Of a DNA stretch of 47,061 nucleotides, positions 18,320 to 27,836 are shown in pieces; position 1 is the first letter of the stretch; each line of letters opens with the position of its first letter. Origin of the DNA: Candidatus Aminicenantota bacterium. GTDB lineage: Bacteria > Acidobacteriota > Aminicenantia > JAMOAD01. The translations under genes were made by a program, and so were the position numbers. Below the pieces are notes generated by a model that worked only from the letters and a program-made list of their open reading frames with translations, ran no database searches and was not told where the DNA came from. The stretch lies in NCBI GenBank assembly GCA_027031485.1, contig JALVQI010000045.1:1-47061 (forward strand), written 5' to 3'.

Positions 18320-18339
18320 CCTCCACCATAAAAAGGAGG
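18320..18339 (+). promoter_or_regulatory. Hairpin that pairs with the rny ribosome binding site
   Basis: CCTCC (18320-18324) and GGAGG (18335-18339) can form a five-pair GC stem with a ten-base loop. The right arm is the SD of rny. If it forms in the mRNA it would limit rny translation. Pairing is visible; regulation is inferred. Confidence 0.4.
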
Positions 18340-18344
18340 AAAAA

Positions 18345-19910
18345 ATGAATTTAATTATCGGAGTGATTATAGGGATAATAGGAGGAGCAGTCTTTTCCTA
18401 TTTTATTATTCTTACAAAAATAAAAAAAGGTAAATTAAAAGACATTGAGCTCAGTCAACAAAAAGCTGAAGAGATATTGAAAAAAGCTGAAGAGGATGCC
18501 CAAAAGATAAAAAAAGAAGCCGAACTCTCTGCGAAAGAGGAATATCTTGCGCTTAAAACTGATCTTGAGAAGAGTTATAATGAAAGACAGAATAGGTTGA
18601 ATAATTTTGAAAGGAGATTACTTCAAAAGGAGGATAATTTAGAAAGAAGAGCCACAACTCTTGAGAATAAAGAAAAAGAGCTTTACAGAAAGGAGAATTA
18701 TTTAAAATCGAGAGAGCAGGAGCTTGAAGAATTAAAAAGAAAGCACAGAGAAATCATAGAGGAAGAAATTAAAGAACTTCATAAGATAGCAAGAATGTCT
18801 CCCGAAGAAGCAAAAGAATTAATCCTGAAGAAAGTAGAGGAAGAGAGCAATGAAGAGATTGCAAGTCTTCTAAAAAAAGTTGAAGAAGATTATTTGAGAA
18901 GAAAGGAGATTTTAGCTCAGGAAATTATGGCCACTGCAATTCAAAGCAATGCAGCGGAATATGTGATTGAATCCACTGTTGCAGTCGTAGACCTTCCCTC
19001 TGATGATATGAAGGGAAGAATAATCGGAAGAGAGGGAAGAAATATAAGAACTCTTGAAATGCTGACCGGTACAAATTTAATTATTGATGATACACCTGAA
19101 GCTGTTATTGTATCCTCCGCTGATCCTATTAGAAGAGAAATAGCAAAAAGAGCATTGCGAAGGCTTGTTGAGGATGGAAGAATTAATCCGGCAAGGATTG
19201 AAGATGTTATTAATGACACCAGGAAAAAATTTGAAAAATCTCTTTATGATGAGGGAGAGGCTGTTGTAATGGAATTTGGTTTAAAAAATGTCCATCCTGA
19301 ATTAATCAAATTACTCGGAAAGCTCAGATATAGAACATCTTACGGTCAAAATGTGCTCGAACATTCCAAAGAAGTTGCAGCTTATGCCGGGAGAATGGCT
19401 GCTGAGATTGGAGCAAATGTTGAAGTGGCCACAAGAGCCGGTTTGCTCCATGATATCGGAAAAGCCATAGATAGAGAGGTTGAAGGGACCCATCTTGAGT
19501 TGGGGGTTAAACTTGCAAGAAAGTATGGTGAGAGTGAAGAAGTAATTCAGGCAATTGCTTCTCACCATCAGGATATGAACTTTCCATCTATTGAGGCGAT
19601 GCTTGTTCAGGCAGCTGATACTCTTTCAGCCGCAAGGCCCGGGGTTAGAAGAGAGATACTTGAAGTATACCTTAAAAGGCTTGAAAAACTTGAAAATATT
19701 GCATCAAATTTTGAAGGTGTCGTTAAAGCTTATGCCCTTCAGGCGGGAAGAGAGGTTAGAATTATTGTTAATGCCGATAAGGTTTACGATGAAGAAGCTA
19801 TTATTTTGGCCAGAAAGATTGCAAAGAAAATAGAGGAAGACCTTGAATATCCCGGCCAAATAAAAGTAACGGTGGTTAGAGAAAAGAGAATCGTTGAATT
19901 TGCAAGATAG
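18345..19910 (+). CDS. rny: Ribonuclease Y
   Basis: Membrane-anchored endoribonuclease that starts mRNA decay. Seen in order: one N-terminal transmembrane helix (residues 3-24), a long charged coiled coil (about 30-170), a KH domain with [15 protein letters not shown] (about residue 227), and an HD domain with [10 protein letters not shown] (about residue 368) and SHHQD. The length, 521, is standard. It is separated from zapA by 61 bases that contain a possible SD-sequestering stem. Confidence 0.97.
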   Translation: MNLIIGVIIGIIGGAVFSYFIILTKIKKGKLKDIELSQQKAEEILKKAEEDAQKIKKEAELSAKEEYLALKTDLEKSYNERQNRLNNFERRLLQKEDNLERRATTLENKEKELYRKENYLKSREQELEELKRKHREIIEEEIKELHKIARMSPEEAKELILKKVEEESNEEIASLLKKVEEDYLRRKEILAQEIMATAIQSNAAEYVIESTVAVVDLPSDDMKGRIIGREGRNIRTLEMLTGTNLIIDDTPEAVIVSSADPIRREIAKRALRRLVEDGRINPARIEDVINDTRKKFEKSLYDEGEAVVMEFGLKNVHPELIKLLGKLRYRTSYGQNVLEHSKEVAAYAGRMAAEIGANVEVATRAGLLHDIGKAIDREVEGTHLELGVKLARKYGESEEVIQAIASHHQDMNFPSIEAMLVQAADTLSAARPGVRREILEVYLKRLEKLENIASNFEGVVKAYALQAGREVRIIVNADKVYDEEAIILARKIAKKIEEDLEYPGQIKVTVVREKRIVEFAR

Positions 19911-19921
19911 TAGTTAAAAAA

Positions 19922-21232
19922 ATGAAAGAAATATTGCTAAAAAAAATAAATAATAAAGAAACTTTGATAGGAATTGTGGGATTAGGCTATGTGGGGCTTC
20001 CTTTGGCAAGAGAGTTTTTAAATAGTGGTTATACGGTTTTGGGCTTTGATATTGATGAATCTAAAGTTTCTCTTTTAAAAACGGGAAAATCATATATAAA
20101 ACATATAGAATCAAAGTTTATAAAAGAATATGTTTTTCACAAAAAAAAGTTTGATGCGACCAGCGATTTTACAAGATTAAAGGAGGTTGATTTTATTATA
20201 ATTTGTGTGCCAACTCCCCTTGATAGGCATAAAAATCCTGATTTGAAATATGTTATTCGAACCACAGAGACAATAAAGAAAAATCTTAGAAAGGGACATG
20301 TGATAATACTTGAGAGTACGACATACCCCGGAACAACAGATGAGATTCTTTTAAAAATTCTTCAAAAGAGCGGTTTGAAAGAGGGAAAAGATTTTTTTTT
20401 AGGATATTCTCCCGAAAGAGAGGATCCCGGAAGTAAAAAATTTACTACCAAAACCATACCAAAAGTTGTCAGTGGGATTTCTAATGATTCTCTTGAGATA
20501 ATAGATGCCCTATATTCCAAAATCATTGTCAAAACTGTTCCTGTCTCTTCCACGAAAGTTGCCGAAGCATCCAAAATTCTTGAAAATACATACAGGGCGG
20601 TTAACATTGCTCTCGTTAATGAGCTTAAAATAATTTTCGATAAGATGGGAATTAATATATGGGAAGTGATAGAAGCAGCAAAGACGAAGCCATTTGGTTT
20701 TACTCCATTTTATCCGGGCCCGGGTTTGGGGGGACACTGTATACCTATAGATCCCTTTTATCTTACCTACAAAGCAAAAGAGTATGATTATACCACAAGG
20801 TTTATTGAATTAGCCGGGGAGGTTAATACATATCAACCTTACTATGTGGTTGAAAAGGCAATGGAAGTATTAAACAGTGTTTCAAAAACTTTAAAGGATT
20901 CAAAGATTTTAATTTTAGGAGTTGCTTATAAAAAAGATGTGGATGATACAAGAGAAAGCCCGGCTCTTAAAATTATGGATATTTTAGAAAAGAGAGGAGC
21001 CGTAGTTGATTATTATGATCCATATGTTGCGGAACTTTCTTATTTAAGGCACTTCCCTGATTTAAACAAAGTTTCAATAAAATATTCTTCTGAAAAATTA
21101 AGAGAGTATGATCTTATTATGCTAATTACTGATCACTCTGAGTTTAAGTATGATGAAATTCTTGAGAATGCAAATCTAATTCTTGATACGAGAGGGGTTT
21201 ACAAGAATTCTCCGAAGGTTTTTAGAGCATAA
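19922..21232 (+). CDS. UDP-N-acetylglucosamine/mannosamine-type 6-dehydrogenase
   Basis: NAD-dependent nucleotide-sugar dehydrogenase that oxidises C6 of a UDP-sugar to the uronic acid, feeding surface polysaccharide synthesis. An N-terminal Rossmann motif GIVGLGYVGLPLA (about residue 18) is followed by ESTTYPGTTDE, the catalytic Cys in GGHCIPIDPFYL (about residue 271) and a C-terminal UDP-binding domain with GVAYKKDVDDTRESPALK. The pattern is closest to the WbpA/WecC group rather than UDP-glucose dehydrogenase. No other polysaccharide genes are adjacent. No convincing SD precedes the ATG, which is 12 bases after rny. Confidence 0.88.
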   Translation: MKEILLKKINNKETLIGIVGLGYVGLPLAREFLNSGYTVLGFDIDESKVSLLKTGKSYIKHIESKFIKEYVFHKKKFDATSDFTRLKEVDFIIICVPTPLDRHKNPDLKYVIRTTETIKKNLRKGHVIILESTTYPGTTDEILLKILQKSGLKEGKDFFLGYSPEREDPGSKKFTTKTIPKVVSGISNDSLEIIDALYSKIIVKTVPVSSTKVAEASKILENTYRAVNIALVNELKIIFDKMGINIWEVIEAAKTKPFGFTPFYPGPGLGGHCIPIDPFYLTYKAKEYDYTTRFIELAGEVNTYQPYYVVEKAMEVLNSVSKTLKDSKILILGVAYKKDVDDTRESPALKIMDILEKRGAVVDYYDPYVAELSYLRHFPDLNKVSIKYSSEKLREYDLIMLITDHSEFKYDEILENANLILDTRGVYKNSPKVFRA

Positions 21233-21236
21233 ATTT

Positions 21237-21286
21237 GAGTAAGTTAATATAAACTACTTGACAAAACCTCGCTAATATTATATAAT
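21237..21286 (+). promoter_or_regulatory. Consensus promoter of dnaJ with an overlapping imperfect inverted repeat
   Basis: TTGACA (21258-21263), 17 bases, TATAAT (21281-21286): a perfect sigma-70 match. An imperfect dyad (AGTAAGTT 21239-21245 region with AACTACT 21252-21258) overlaps the -35 box and could be an operator. It is not a clear match to the HAIR element that HspR binds in actinobacteria. The promoter call is strong, the operator weak. Confidence 0.75.
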
Positions 21287-21302
21287 ACTTCGGGAGGTTG
21301 GA

Positions 21303-22406
21303 ATGAAAAAGGATTATTATAAGATTCTGGGTGTTTCAAAGAGTGCAAGTCAAAATGAGATTAAAAAAGCCTATAGAAAGCTTGCAAGAAAATACCACCC
21401 GGATCTTAATCCCGGAGATAAAGAGGCGGAGAAAAAATTTAAAGAAATACAGGAAGCCTACGAGGTTCTATCAGATCCAAAGAAAAGAGAACAATATGAC
21501 AGGTTTGGCACTGTCGGAGATTTTCAGAATCCCTATCAGGGAGCTCAAACAGATTGGGGTGGTTTTGAGGGTTTTGATTTCGGAGGTTTCGGAGATTCAA
21601 GTTTTGCTGATATTTTTGAAACAATTTTTAATAGTAGAAGTTCAAGGTCTAAAAAGAAAACAGCACAAAGGGGTGAAGATCTCTACTATAATATAAATAT
21701 AAGCTTTGAAGATTCGATAAGAGGTTTGAATACAGAGATTTTGATTCAGAGAAAGAAAAAATGTTCCCATTGCGGAGGGACAGGATATGAAGCATCCGGA
21801 AGAACGGTTTGTCCTACCTGTAATGGAACGGGTAAGGTATATAAGCAGAAATTCCATTTGAAATTTTCAGCCACATGTACAACCTGTGGAGGAACGGGTT
21901 ATCTCCCGGGGCCTATTTGTAAGTATTGCGGAGGCACCGGAAGGGTGGATGGCACTGAAAGAATAAGAGTAAAAATTCCTGCCGGGGTAAAGAATGGAGC
22001 AAGGTTAAGACTTGCCGGAAAGGGGAATGCGGGCATAAGAGGAGGAAAAGCCGGAGATCTTTACATTACAATCAATGTTCTTCCCCATAGATTGTTCAAA
22101 AGAGAGGGGGATAACATTTTTATAAAAGTTCCCATAACTATCACTGAGGCTTCTCTGGGAGCTAAAATAAAAGTCCCCACTGTAGACGGAACTGCGATTA
22201 TGAAAATTCCTCCCGGAACGAAATCCGGTCAAAAATTCCGATTAAAGGGTAAAGGTGTCTACAACTCTGTTACAAAAGTCAGAGGTGACCAATATGTAAC
22301 AGTTGAAATAGTCCCTCCACCGATTGAGAATTTAAGAGTAAGAGAACTTTTAAAAGAAATAGAGAAGGAAGCAAACTATAACCCGAGAAGTGAGCTTAAT
22401 CTTTAG
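21303..22406 (+). CDS. dnaJ: Chaperone protein DnaJ (type I)
   Basis: Hsp40 co-chaperone of DnaK. It carries the J domain with HPD (about residues 32-34), a Gly/Phe-rich linker (about 70-105), four CxxCxGxG zinc modules (about residues 148-215), and the C-terminal substrate-binding region. The length of 367 fits. dnaK and grpE are not next to it. It has its own consensus promoter and is followed by a HspR-type repressor gene, suggesting heat-shock control. Confidence 0.97.
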   Translation: MKKDYYKILGVSKSASQNEIKKAYRKLARKYHPDLNPGDKEAEKKFKEIQEAYEVLSDPKKREQYDRFGTVGDFQNPYQGAQTDWGGFEGFDFGGFGDSSFADIFETIFNSRSSRSKKKTAQRGEDLYYNINISFEDSIRGLNTEILIQRKKKCSHCGGTGYEASGRTVCPTCNGTGKVYKQKFHLKFSATCTTCGGTGYLPGPICKYCGGTGRVDGTERIRVKIPAGVKNGARLRLAGKGNAGIRGGKAGDLYITINVLPHRLFKREGDNIFIKVPITITEASLGAKIKVPTVDGTAIMKIPPGTKSGQKFRLKGKGVYNSVTKVRGDQYVTVEIVPPPIENLRVRELLKEIEKEANYNPRSELNL

Positions 22407-22414
22407 GAGGGGAA

Positions 22415-22837
22415 ATGAAGAGGAAAAAAAGTACAAATGAAAGAAAAAAGTCAAATAAAAAATTTTATATGATTTCGGCTGTCTCATCAATGTATAATAT
22501 TCATCCTCAAACATTGAGACTCTATGAAAGAGAAGGATTATTAAAACCTTCGAGAACTGAGGGGAATACAAGAATTTATACTGAAGAGGATTTAAAAAAA
22601 CTCGAACTGATTCTAAATCTTTCACGGGAGATGGGGGTTAATTTAGCGGGAATTGAGATTATTTTAAATATGAGGGAAAAAATGGAAAAAATTCAAGAGG
22701 AGGTAAATCTACTGCTTGAGTATATTCAAAAGGAATTTTTTGAAGGAAGAGAAGATGAATTCAAAAAGAAAAAGGATGCTATTGTGAGATCGGTTTCTGC
22801 AAAGATTATTAAAAAGGAAGAAAATATTGTCAAATAA
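22415..22837 (+). CDS. hspR: MerR-family heat-shock repressor, HspR-like
   Basis: Helix-turn-helix regulator with the HspR hallmark sequence ISAVSSMYNIHPQTLRLYER (residues ~18-38), then NTRIYTEEDLKKLELI and MGVNLAGIEIIL, before a coiled-coil and basic tail. No cysteine metal site is present, which argues against metal-sensing MerR proteins. HspR proteins repress chaperone operons and lie beside dnaJ in actinobacteria and others. The SD is AGGAGGGG. The 3' end overlaps the sigma factor gene by 11 bases. Confidence 0.85.
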   Translation: MKRKKSTNERKKSNKKFYMISAVSSMYNIHPQTLRLYEREGLLKPSRTEGNTRIYTEEDLKKLELILNLSREMGVNLAGIEIILNMREKMEKIQEEVNLLLEYIQKEFFEGREDEFKKKKDAIVRSVSAKIIKKEENIVK

Positions 22838-23669
22838 CGATTATTTCCATGTAAACAATCTTCTAACAATTTTGGCGGAGAAAACAGAGCCCCTTTCAAA
22901 AGAGGAAGAGCATCAGTTAATAGAAAAATTTCAGAAAGAGGGAGACAATAAAGCTCTTGAAAAACTTGTTCTTGCGAACTTAAGATTTGTCTTAAATATT
23001 ATAAATAAATTTAAGAGACAGGGTATTCCGGTTGAAGATTTATTACATGAGGGCATTTTAGGTTTAATAGAGGCAGCCAAAAGATTTGATACGAAAAGGG
23101 ATATTAAGTTTATTTCATATGCAGTCTGGTGGATTAAGCAGTCCATTATTAATGCACTCGCAAACGAATCAAAAGTTTTTAAACTTCCTCCGAAAATGGT
23201 AAGATTGTTGATTAAAATGACAGAGCTTCAAAAGGAGTCGCTTGAAAAAAATAAAAGACAGCTCTCCGATAAAGAGTTAATGGAGAAGATGAATATCAGT
23301 AAGAAGACTCTTTCTAAAATTCAAAATCTTTTAAATGGACAGGTTTCCCTGAGTGCCAAATTAAATTCGGATGGTTCTCTTGTTATCGGAGATACCGTTA
23401 GGGAAAAGGATGATTCTATTACAGGGGATTCGATAATTACCAGAATATTACTTCATGAGATAAGAGAGATTATTGATACCTTAAAGGATAGGGAAAGAGA
23501 GGTTTTGATGCTCAGATACGGATTTGATGGCTCGGGGGCAAAATCATTAAGCGAAGTGGGTAAAATTATGTCAATTTCCAGAGAAAGGGTAAGACAGCTT
23601 GAAAAAAGAGCGATGGAGAAGATTAGAGAACATTTTAAAAAGAAAATTCATGGGAGGGATTTGAATTGA
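22827..23669 (+). CDS. Sigma-70 family RNA polymerase sigma factor
   Basis: A 280-residue factor with region 2 (NLRFVLNIINKFKRQGIP through RFDTKRDIKFISYAVWWIKQ), region 3, and region 4 (DREREVLMLRYGFDG, then SLSEVGKIMSISRERVRQLE). Region 1.1 and the usual DPVRxYL start of region 1.2 are missing, so this looks like a group 2/3 alternative factor rather than the housekeeping one. It starts at TTG; the next in-frame ATG is inside region 3. AAGGAAG is a few bases upstream. Its overlap with hspR suggests a role in stress transcription, which is inference. Confidence 0.85.
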   Translation: MSNNDYFHVNNLLTILAEKTEPLSKEEEHQLIEKFQKEGDNKALEKLVLANLRFVLNIINKFKRQGIPVEDLLHEGILGLIEAAKRFDTKRDIKFISYAVWWIKQSIINALANESKVFKLPPKMVRLLIKMTELQKESLEKNKRQLSDKELMEKMNISKKTLSKIQNLLNGQVSLSAKLNSDGSLVIGDTVREKDDSITGDSIITRILLHEIREIIDTLKDREREVLMLRYGFDGSGAKSLSEVGKIMSISRERVRQLEKRAMEKIREHFKKKIHGRDLN

Positions 23670-24403
23670 GCGGGGATCCCAATTGCCCTATTTGTAAAGG
23701 AACAGGATTTATAATTAAGTTAGATGATAATGGGAATAGTTTTGCGGAAAGATGTGAATGTGTAACCAAGCAAATAATAAAAAAATATATGGAATTATCA
23801 GGAATCCCTGAAAGATATTCGAACTGCGAGTTTGACAATTACAATCCTTTAAATGAGTCTCAAAGGGAAGCTCTTGTAATTTCAAAAAAGTTTGTTGAAC
23901 ACTATCCCTCTGTTAATGCAGGTCTTTTTTTTCAAGGTCCTGTTGGCGTTGGGAAAACCCATCTGAGTGTGGCTATCATAAAGTATTTAATAGAGAAAAA
24001 GGGAGTAAGAGCAAAATTTTATGATGTCAGAGATTTAATTTCAAGTATCCAGGCAACCATAGGAATTGACAATGAGAAAGGGGTTAGGATTTTAAATGAG
24101 GCTTATGAGATTGAACTTCTTGTTTTGGATGATTTGGGAGCTCATAGAATTAGCAGCTATACTGAGGATATTATTTCCAAAATAATAAACAAGAGATACA
24201 ATGCGAGCAGGATTACGATTTTTACTTCCAACTATGTTGATTCAAAGGAGTTTTATGATGACCCTTATGAAGTCAATGAGGAGACTCTTGAGAGTAGAAT
24301 AGGATATAATTTAAGGTCAAGAATATATGAAATGGCAAAATTAATAAAAATAGAGGGAGATGATTTCAGGAAAAAATACATAAAAAATATAATCCAGGTT
24401 TAG
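23666..24403 (+). CDS. DnaC/DnaI-like AAA+ ATPase (replicative helicase loader type)
   Basis: An N-terminal zinc-binding part with CPICKGTG (Cys7, Cys10) and CEC (about residues 32-34) precedes an AAA+ core: Walker A GPVGVGKTH (about residue 91), Walker B LLVLDDLGAH (about 151), and sensor 1 TIFTSNY. This layout is that of DnaC/DnaI helicase loaders and IstB relatives. No transposase is nearby, so loader or chromosomal ATPase is preferred to IstB. The TTG start overlaps the sigma stop (TTGA) and has GGGAGG eight bases before; the next ATG is at about residue 42 and would lose the zinc site. Confidence 0.85.
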   Translation: MSGDPNCPICKGTGFIIKLDDNGNSFAERCECVTKQIIKKYMELSGIPERYSNCEFDNYNPLNESQREALVISKKFVEHYPSVNAGLFFQGPVGVGKTHLSVAIIKYLIEKKGVRAKFYDVRDLISSIQATIGIDNEKGVRILNEAYEIELLVLDDLGAHRISSYTEDIISKIINKRYNASRITIFTSNYVDSKEFYDDPYEVNEETLESRIGYNLRSRIYEMAKLIKIEGDDFRKKYIKNIIQV

Positions 24404-24414
24404 AGGAGAAGAAA

Positions 24415-25404
24415 ATGGATTTACCTTTTGAGGAGGTTGATAAAAAAGTTAAAGAGAAGAGTGGAGAAATTGATTCTATCATCGAAGAAATTAAAAAGGT
24501 TATTGTAGGGCAGGATTATTTTATAAGAAGAATACTAATTACTTTATTCTCAGGAGGGCACCTTTTAGTGGAGGGTGTTCCTGGTCTGGCTAAAACACTT
24601 GCAATAAAAACTGTAGGGGAAATATTTGACCTTGGTTTTAAAAGAATTCAATTTACTCCCGATCTTTTGCCCGCGGATTTAACGGGTACGGTTGTTTTTA
24701 ACCCGAAAGAGGTGAGCTTTTCACCAAAAAAGGGACCGATATTTACTAATCTTCTTTTAGCAGACGAGATAAACAGAGCTCCTGCGAAGGTTCAGAGTGC
24801 CTTACTTGAAGCCATGGAGGAGAGGCAGGTAACTTTGGATGAATACACCTTTAAACTCCCTTTTCCCTTTATGGTTATGGCAACTCAAAATCCTCTTGAA
24901 TATGAAGGTACTTACCCTTTACCTGAAGCTGAACTTGATCGTTTTATGATGAAAATAAAAGTTACCTATCCTCTGAGAAATGAGGAGATTGCCATAGTAA
25001 AAAGATTTACCGAAGATTCCATCCCTCCTCTATCAAAAATTGTTAATGCCGCTAAAATAGAAGAATACAGATCTTTAATTGGTGAGATTTATCTTGATTC
25101 AAGATTGAGAGAATATCTTGTAGATATAGTAAGGGCAACAAGAGAGCCGGAAAATTATGGAATACCAGAAATGAAACCTTACATAGAATTCGGTGCATCC
25201 CCAAGGGCATCAATATATCTCCTTTTAGGGGCAAAAGCCAATGCATTTTTAGAGGAAAGGGGCTTTGTCATACCTGAGGATATTAAGGAAATTATTTATG
25301 ATATATTGCGACATAGAATAATTTTAACCTATAATGCGGAAGCTGATAATATCACACCTGAAAATATTATTTCCAATATTATCAGGAAAATTCCCTTGCC
25401 GTAA
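24415..25404 (+). CDS. MoxR-family AAA+ ATPase
   Basis: MoxR ATPases act as chaperone-like factors that help mature protein complexes. Motifs: Walker A GVPGLAKT (about residue 53), Walker B LLADEINRAP (about 113), the family block ALLEAMEERQVTLDEY, sensor 1 MATQNPLEYEGTYPLPEAELDRF, and the helical lid with a FGASPRAS arginine-finger region (parts shown). MoxR genes usually precede DUF58 and von Willebrand domain genes; here the next gene is a transporter, so this one is isolated from its customary partners. Confidence 0.93.
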   Translation: MDLPFEEVDKKVKEKSGEIDSIIEEIKKVIVGQDYFIRRILITLFSGGHLLVEGVPGLAKTLAIKTVGEIFDLGFKRIQFTPDLLPADLTGTVVFNPKEVSFSPKKGPIFTNLLLADEINRAPAKVQSALLEAMEERQVTLDEYTFKLPFPFMVMATQNPLEYEGTYPLPEAELDRFMMKIKVTYPLRNEEIAIVKRFTEDSIPPLSKIVNAAKIEEYRSLIGEIYLDSRLREYLVDIVRATREPENYGIPEMKPYIEFGASPRASIYLLLGAKANAFLEERGFVIPEDIKEIIYDILRHRIILTYNAEADNITPENIISNIIRKIPLP

Positions 25405-25419
25405 AAGATTAGATTTAAT

Positions 25420-26271
25420 ATGAGTCATAAGATTAAAGCATATTTTCTTCTTTTTCTCTCAGCGGTGTTGTGGGGAAGTTCGTACCCAGTCATAAAGTTA
25501 GGTTTAAACAGAGGACTTTCCCCGATAGGCTTTTTAGGGGTAAGACTTTTTCTTGCGACTATAATAATCATTCCTTTTATTTACCGGGAGATTAGTGTTA
25601 AAGAATTACGGAATAAAAAGATGGTCTTGTTGGGTCTTACAAATGCGGGAGGGTTTTTGTTTCAATATTTTGGTCAGAAATTTATTAGCTCGAACAGTGC
25701 TGCGATTATTTCAAATCTTATAGTTATTTTTGTGGCAATCTTATCATTTGTTTTTTTAAAGGAAAATATGAATTTTAGAAAATCAATCGGAGTTTTTCTC
25801 TCATTTTTAGGATTGATTATTATTTCAAACCTTTCCTTTAGCTCTTTTTCAGCAAATATGGGAATTTTAATAATGCTTCTGTCTCCTTTTATGTGGGCTT
25901 TTTTTGTTATTCTCTCCAAAGACATTTCTCAGGGAGAAAGTTTTACAAAACACCTTTTTCCAATATATTTTTACACATTTCTTTTCGTATTTCCTTTTTC
26001 TCTTCTTGAAGGTGTTGATTATTCAATTTTAAGTGTTTCCCTTTCCCTCTATCTTTCAATCTTCTGTACTGTCATACCCTATTTTTTCTTCTTAAAAGGA
26101 TTAAAATATATTCAAGCAACCACTGCATCCATTATCACATCTTTTCAGATATTTTTTAGTATTATTTTTTCATATGTTTTTCTTAAGGAAACTTTGTCTT
26201 TAAACTTTATTGTCGGAATGATTCTTGTGTTTGTTTCCATCTATCTTGTGGAGACAAATAACTCAGATTAA
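25420..26271 (+). CDS. EamA/DMT-family transporter
   Basis: Inner-membrane protein of 283 residues with ten hydrophobic segments arranged as two EamA halves. The first half starts with SAVLWGSSYPVIKLGL, typical of the drug/metabolite transporter superfamily, and the second includes PFMWAFFVILSK and FSIIFSYVFLKE. The substrate (amino acid, metabolite or drug export) cannot be told from sequence. No SD is obvious before the ATG 15 bases after moxR, so expression may rely on read-through translation. Confidence 0.85.
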   Translation: MSHKIKAYFLLFLSAVLWGSSYPVIKLGLNRGLSPIGFLGVRLFLATIIIIPFIYREISVKELRNKKMVLLGLTNAGGFLFQYFGQKFISSNSAAIISNLIVIFVAILSFVFLKENMNFRKSIGVFLSFLGLIIISNLSFSSFSANMGILIMLLSPFMWAFFVILSKDISQGESFTKHLFPIYFYTFLFVFPFSLLEGVDYSILSVSLSLYLSIFCTVIPYFFFLKGLKYIQATTASIITSFQIFFSIIFSYVFLKETLSLNFIVGMILVFVSIYLVETNNSD

Positions 26272-26291
26272 GTTTGAAAATTGTCATATAC

Positions 26292-26319
26292 TTGACAAAT
26301 AATATGAAAGGTATAAAAT
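26292..26319 (+). promoter_or_regulatory. Sigma-70 promoter for malic enzyme
   Basis: TTGACA (26292-26297), a 16-base spacer and TAAAAT (26314-26319). The malic enzyme ATG follows 32 bases later with AGGAGG as SD. Confidence 0.65.
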
Positions 26320-26351
26320 TGTTTTGTTTTATGGATTAATAGGAGGTTCAT

Positions 26352-27806
26352 ATGAAAAAAATGGATTTATCTTTATCAAACCTTGATGAGCTTTTTCCCT
26401 CGGATTTTACCGAGGAACAGCTTGCCAGAGCAAAAACCGTGTTTTTAAAAGAATTGGCATTATTAGCCCACAAATTTTATGGCGGGAAAATTATGACAAT
26501 GCCCAAAGCCGGTATTTATGGTTTTAACTGGTTTAATGTCTGGTATACTCCGGGTGTTTCAAAGGTATCAACATCAATAAGAGATAAGCATGAATGCTCT
26601 TTTGAACTTTCAAACAGAGGGAATCTTGTTGCCGTTGTCTCAGATTCAACAAGGGTTTTGGGAGATGGTGATGTTACTCCTTCCGGTGGATTGGGAGTAA
26701 TGGAAGGAAAGGCTTTTTTGATGAAATATCTGGGAGGAATTGATGCCATTGCTCTATGTGTAAACAGTTATAATGAAAATGGGGAGCATGACCCCCAAAA
26801 GATTATTGATTTTGTTAAAATGTTAGAACCGAGTGTGGGTGCTGTAAATCTTGAGGATATTTCTCAGCCTAACTGCTATAAGGTTCTTGACACATTAAGG
26901 GAAGAAGCGGATATCCCTGTATGGCATGATGATGCTCAGGGCACTGGCTCTGTTACCCTTGCAGGTCTTATAAATGCTCTGAAAATAGTTGAAAAAAACA
27001 TTGGTGATGTGAAAATTGTTTTTCTTGGTGCAGGAGCTTCCAATACAACAATAGCAAGACTTATAATAGCAGCCGGTGGAGACCCCAAAAAGATGATAAT
27101 GTTTGATAGTAAAGGTTCTTTACACTCTGGGAGAGAGGATATAAAGTCCAGACCTGAGTTTTACAGAAAGTGGGAACTTTGCGAAAAAACTAATCCCGAA
27201 AGAATTACTGACATAGAAGAGGCTTTTGAAGGAGCGGATGTGCTAATTGCTTTAAGTAAACCTGGTCCGGATACTGTAAAACCAGAATGGATTAAAAAGA
27301 TGGCTGACAAACCGATTGTTTTTGCCTGTGCTAATCCTGTCCCCGAGATTTATCCCTATGCTGCAAAGGAAGCAGGTGCCTATATTGTTGCGACAGGAAG
27401 AGGAGATTTCCCCAATCAGGTGAACAATTCACTCGGTTTCCCCGGTATTCTTAAGGGAGCTTTGCTTGTCAGGGCAAGAAAGATTACCGACAATATGGCG
27501 ATTGCAGCTGCCCACTCTATGGCTAAGTTTGCTCAGAAAAAGGGAATACATCCTGATTATATTATGCCTACTATGGATGAAACCGAGGTTTTTGCAGAGG
27601 AAGCTGCGGATGTTGCAATGCAGGCGATCAAAGATGGCGTTGCAAGAGCTGAATTAACATGGGAAGAGGTTTACAATAAAACGCTTGAAGATATAAAAAT
27701 AGCGAGAGAAGAGCACTCTCTTTTAATGGAAAAAGGCTATATAAAAGAACCGGATATTTCACTGTTGGAAGAGGCTTTGAAAAAAGCAATAGAGGCGGTT
27801 AGCTAA
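26352..27806 (+). CDS. Malic enzyme (malate to pyruvate, NAD(P)-linked)
   Basis: Oxidative decarboxylation of malate to pyruvate and CO2. Seen: catalytic Tyr in VWYTPGVSKV (about residue 65), the following SFELSNRGNLVAVVSDSTRVLGDGD region, the metal-binding VNLEDISQPNC and WHDDAQGTGSVTLAG (about residue 190), and a Rossmann motif VFLGAGASNTTIARL (about 222). No phosphotransacetylase extension is present. The 484-residue length is somewhat above the usual 400-450 of the short form, with an N-terminal extension. Cofactor choice cannot be fixed by eye. Its own promoter and a likely AU-rich terminator make it a single-gene unit. Confidence 0.93.
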   Translation: MKKMDLSLSNLDELFPSDFTEEQLARAKTVFLKELALLAHKFYGGKIMTMPKAGIYGFNWFNVWYTPGVSKVSTSIRDKHECSFELSNRGNLVAVVSDSTRVLGDGDVTPSGGLGVMEGKAFLMKYLGGIDAIALCVNSYNENGEHDPQKIIDFVKMLEPSVGAVNLEDISQPNCYKVLDTLREEADIPVWHDDAQGTGSVTLAGLINALKIVEKNIGDVKIVFLGAGASNTTIARLIIAAGGDPKKMIMFDSKGSLHSGREDIKSRPEFYRKWELCEKTNPERITDIEEAFEGADVLIALSKPGPDTVKPEWIKKMADKPIVFACANPVPEIYPYAAKEAGAYIVATGRGDFPNQVNNSLGFPGILKGALLVRARKITDNMAIAAAHSMAKFAQKKGIHPDYIMPTMDETEVFAEEAADVAMQAIKDGVARAELTWEEVYNKTLEDIKIAREEHSLLMEKGYIKEPDISLLEEALKKAIEAVS

Positions 27807-27836
27807 AATTAAAAGTTAATAATTTTTAGTCTTTTT
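27803..27836 (+). terminator. AU-rich intrinsic terminator after malic enzyme
   Basis: CTAAAATTA (27803-27811) pairs with TAATTTTTAG (27820-27829) with a single bulge; an eight-base loop lies between and TCTTTTT follows. The stem is all AU except for its base pair, so efficiency is uncertain. It overlaps the 3' end of the minus-strand remnant. Confidence 0.45.

Noticed and set aside
23666-24403. IstB-type transposition helper
   Set aside because: No transposase or inverted repeats nearby, and the zinc motif and operon context suit a chromosomal DnaC/DnaI-like protein.
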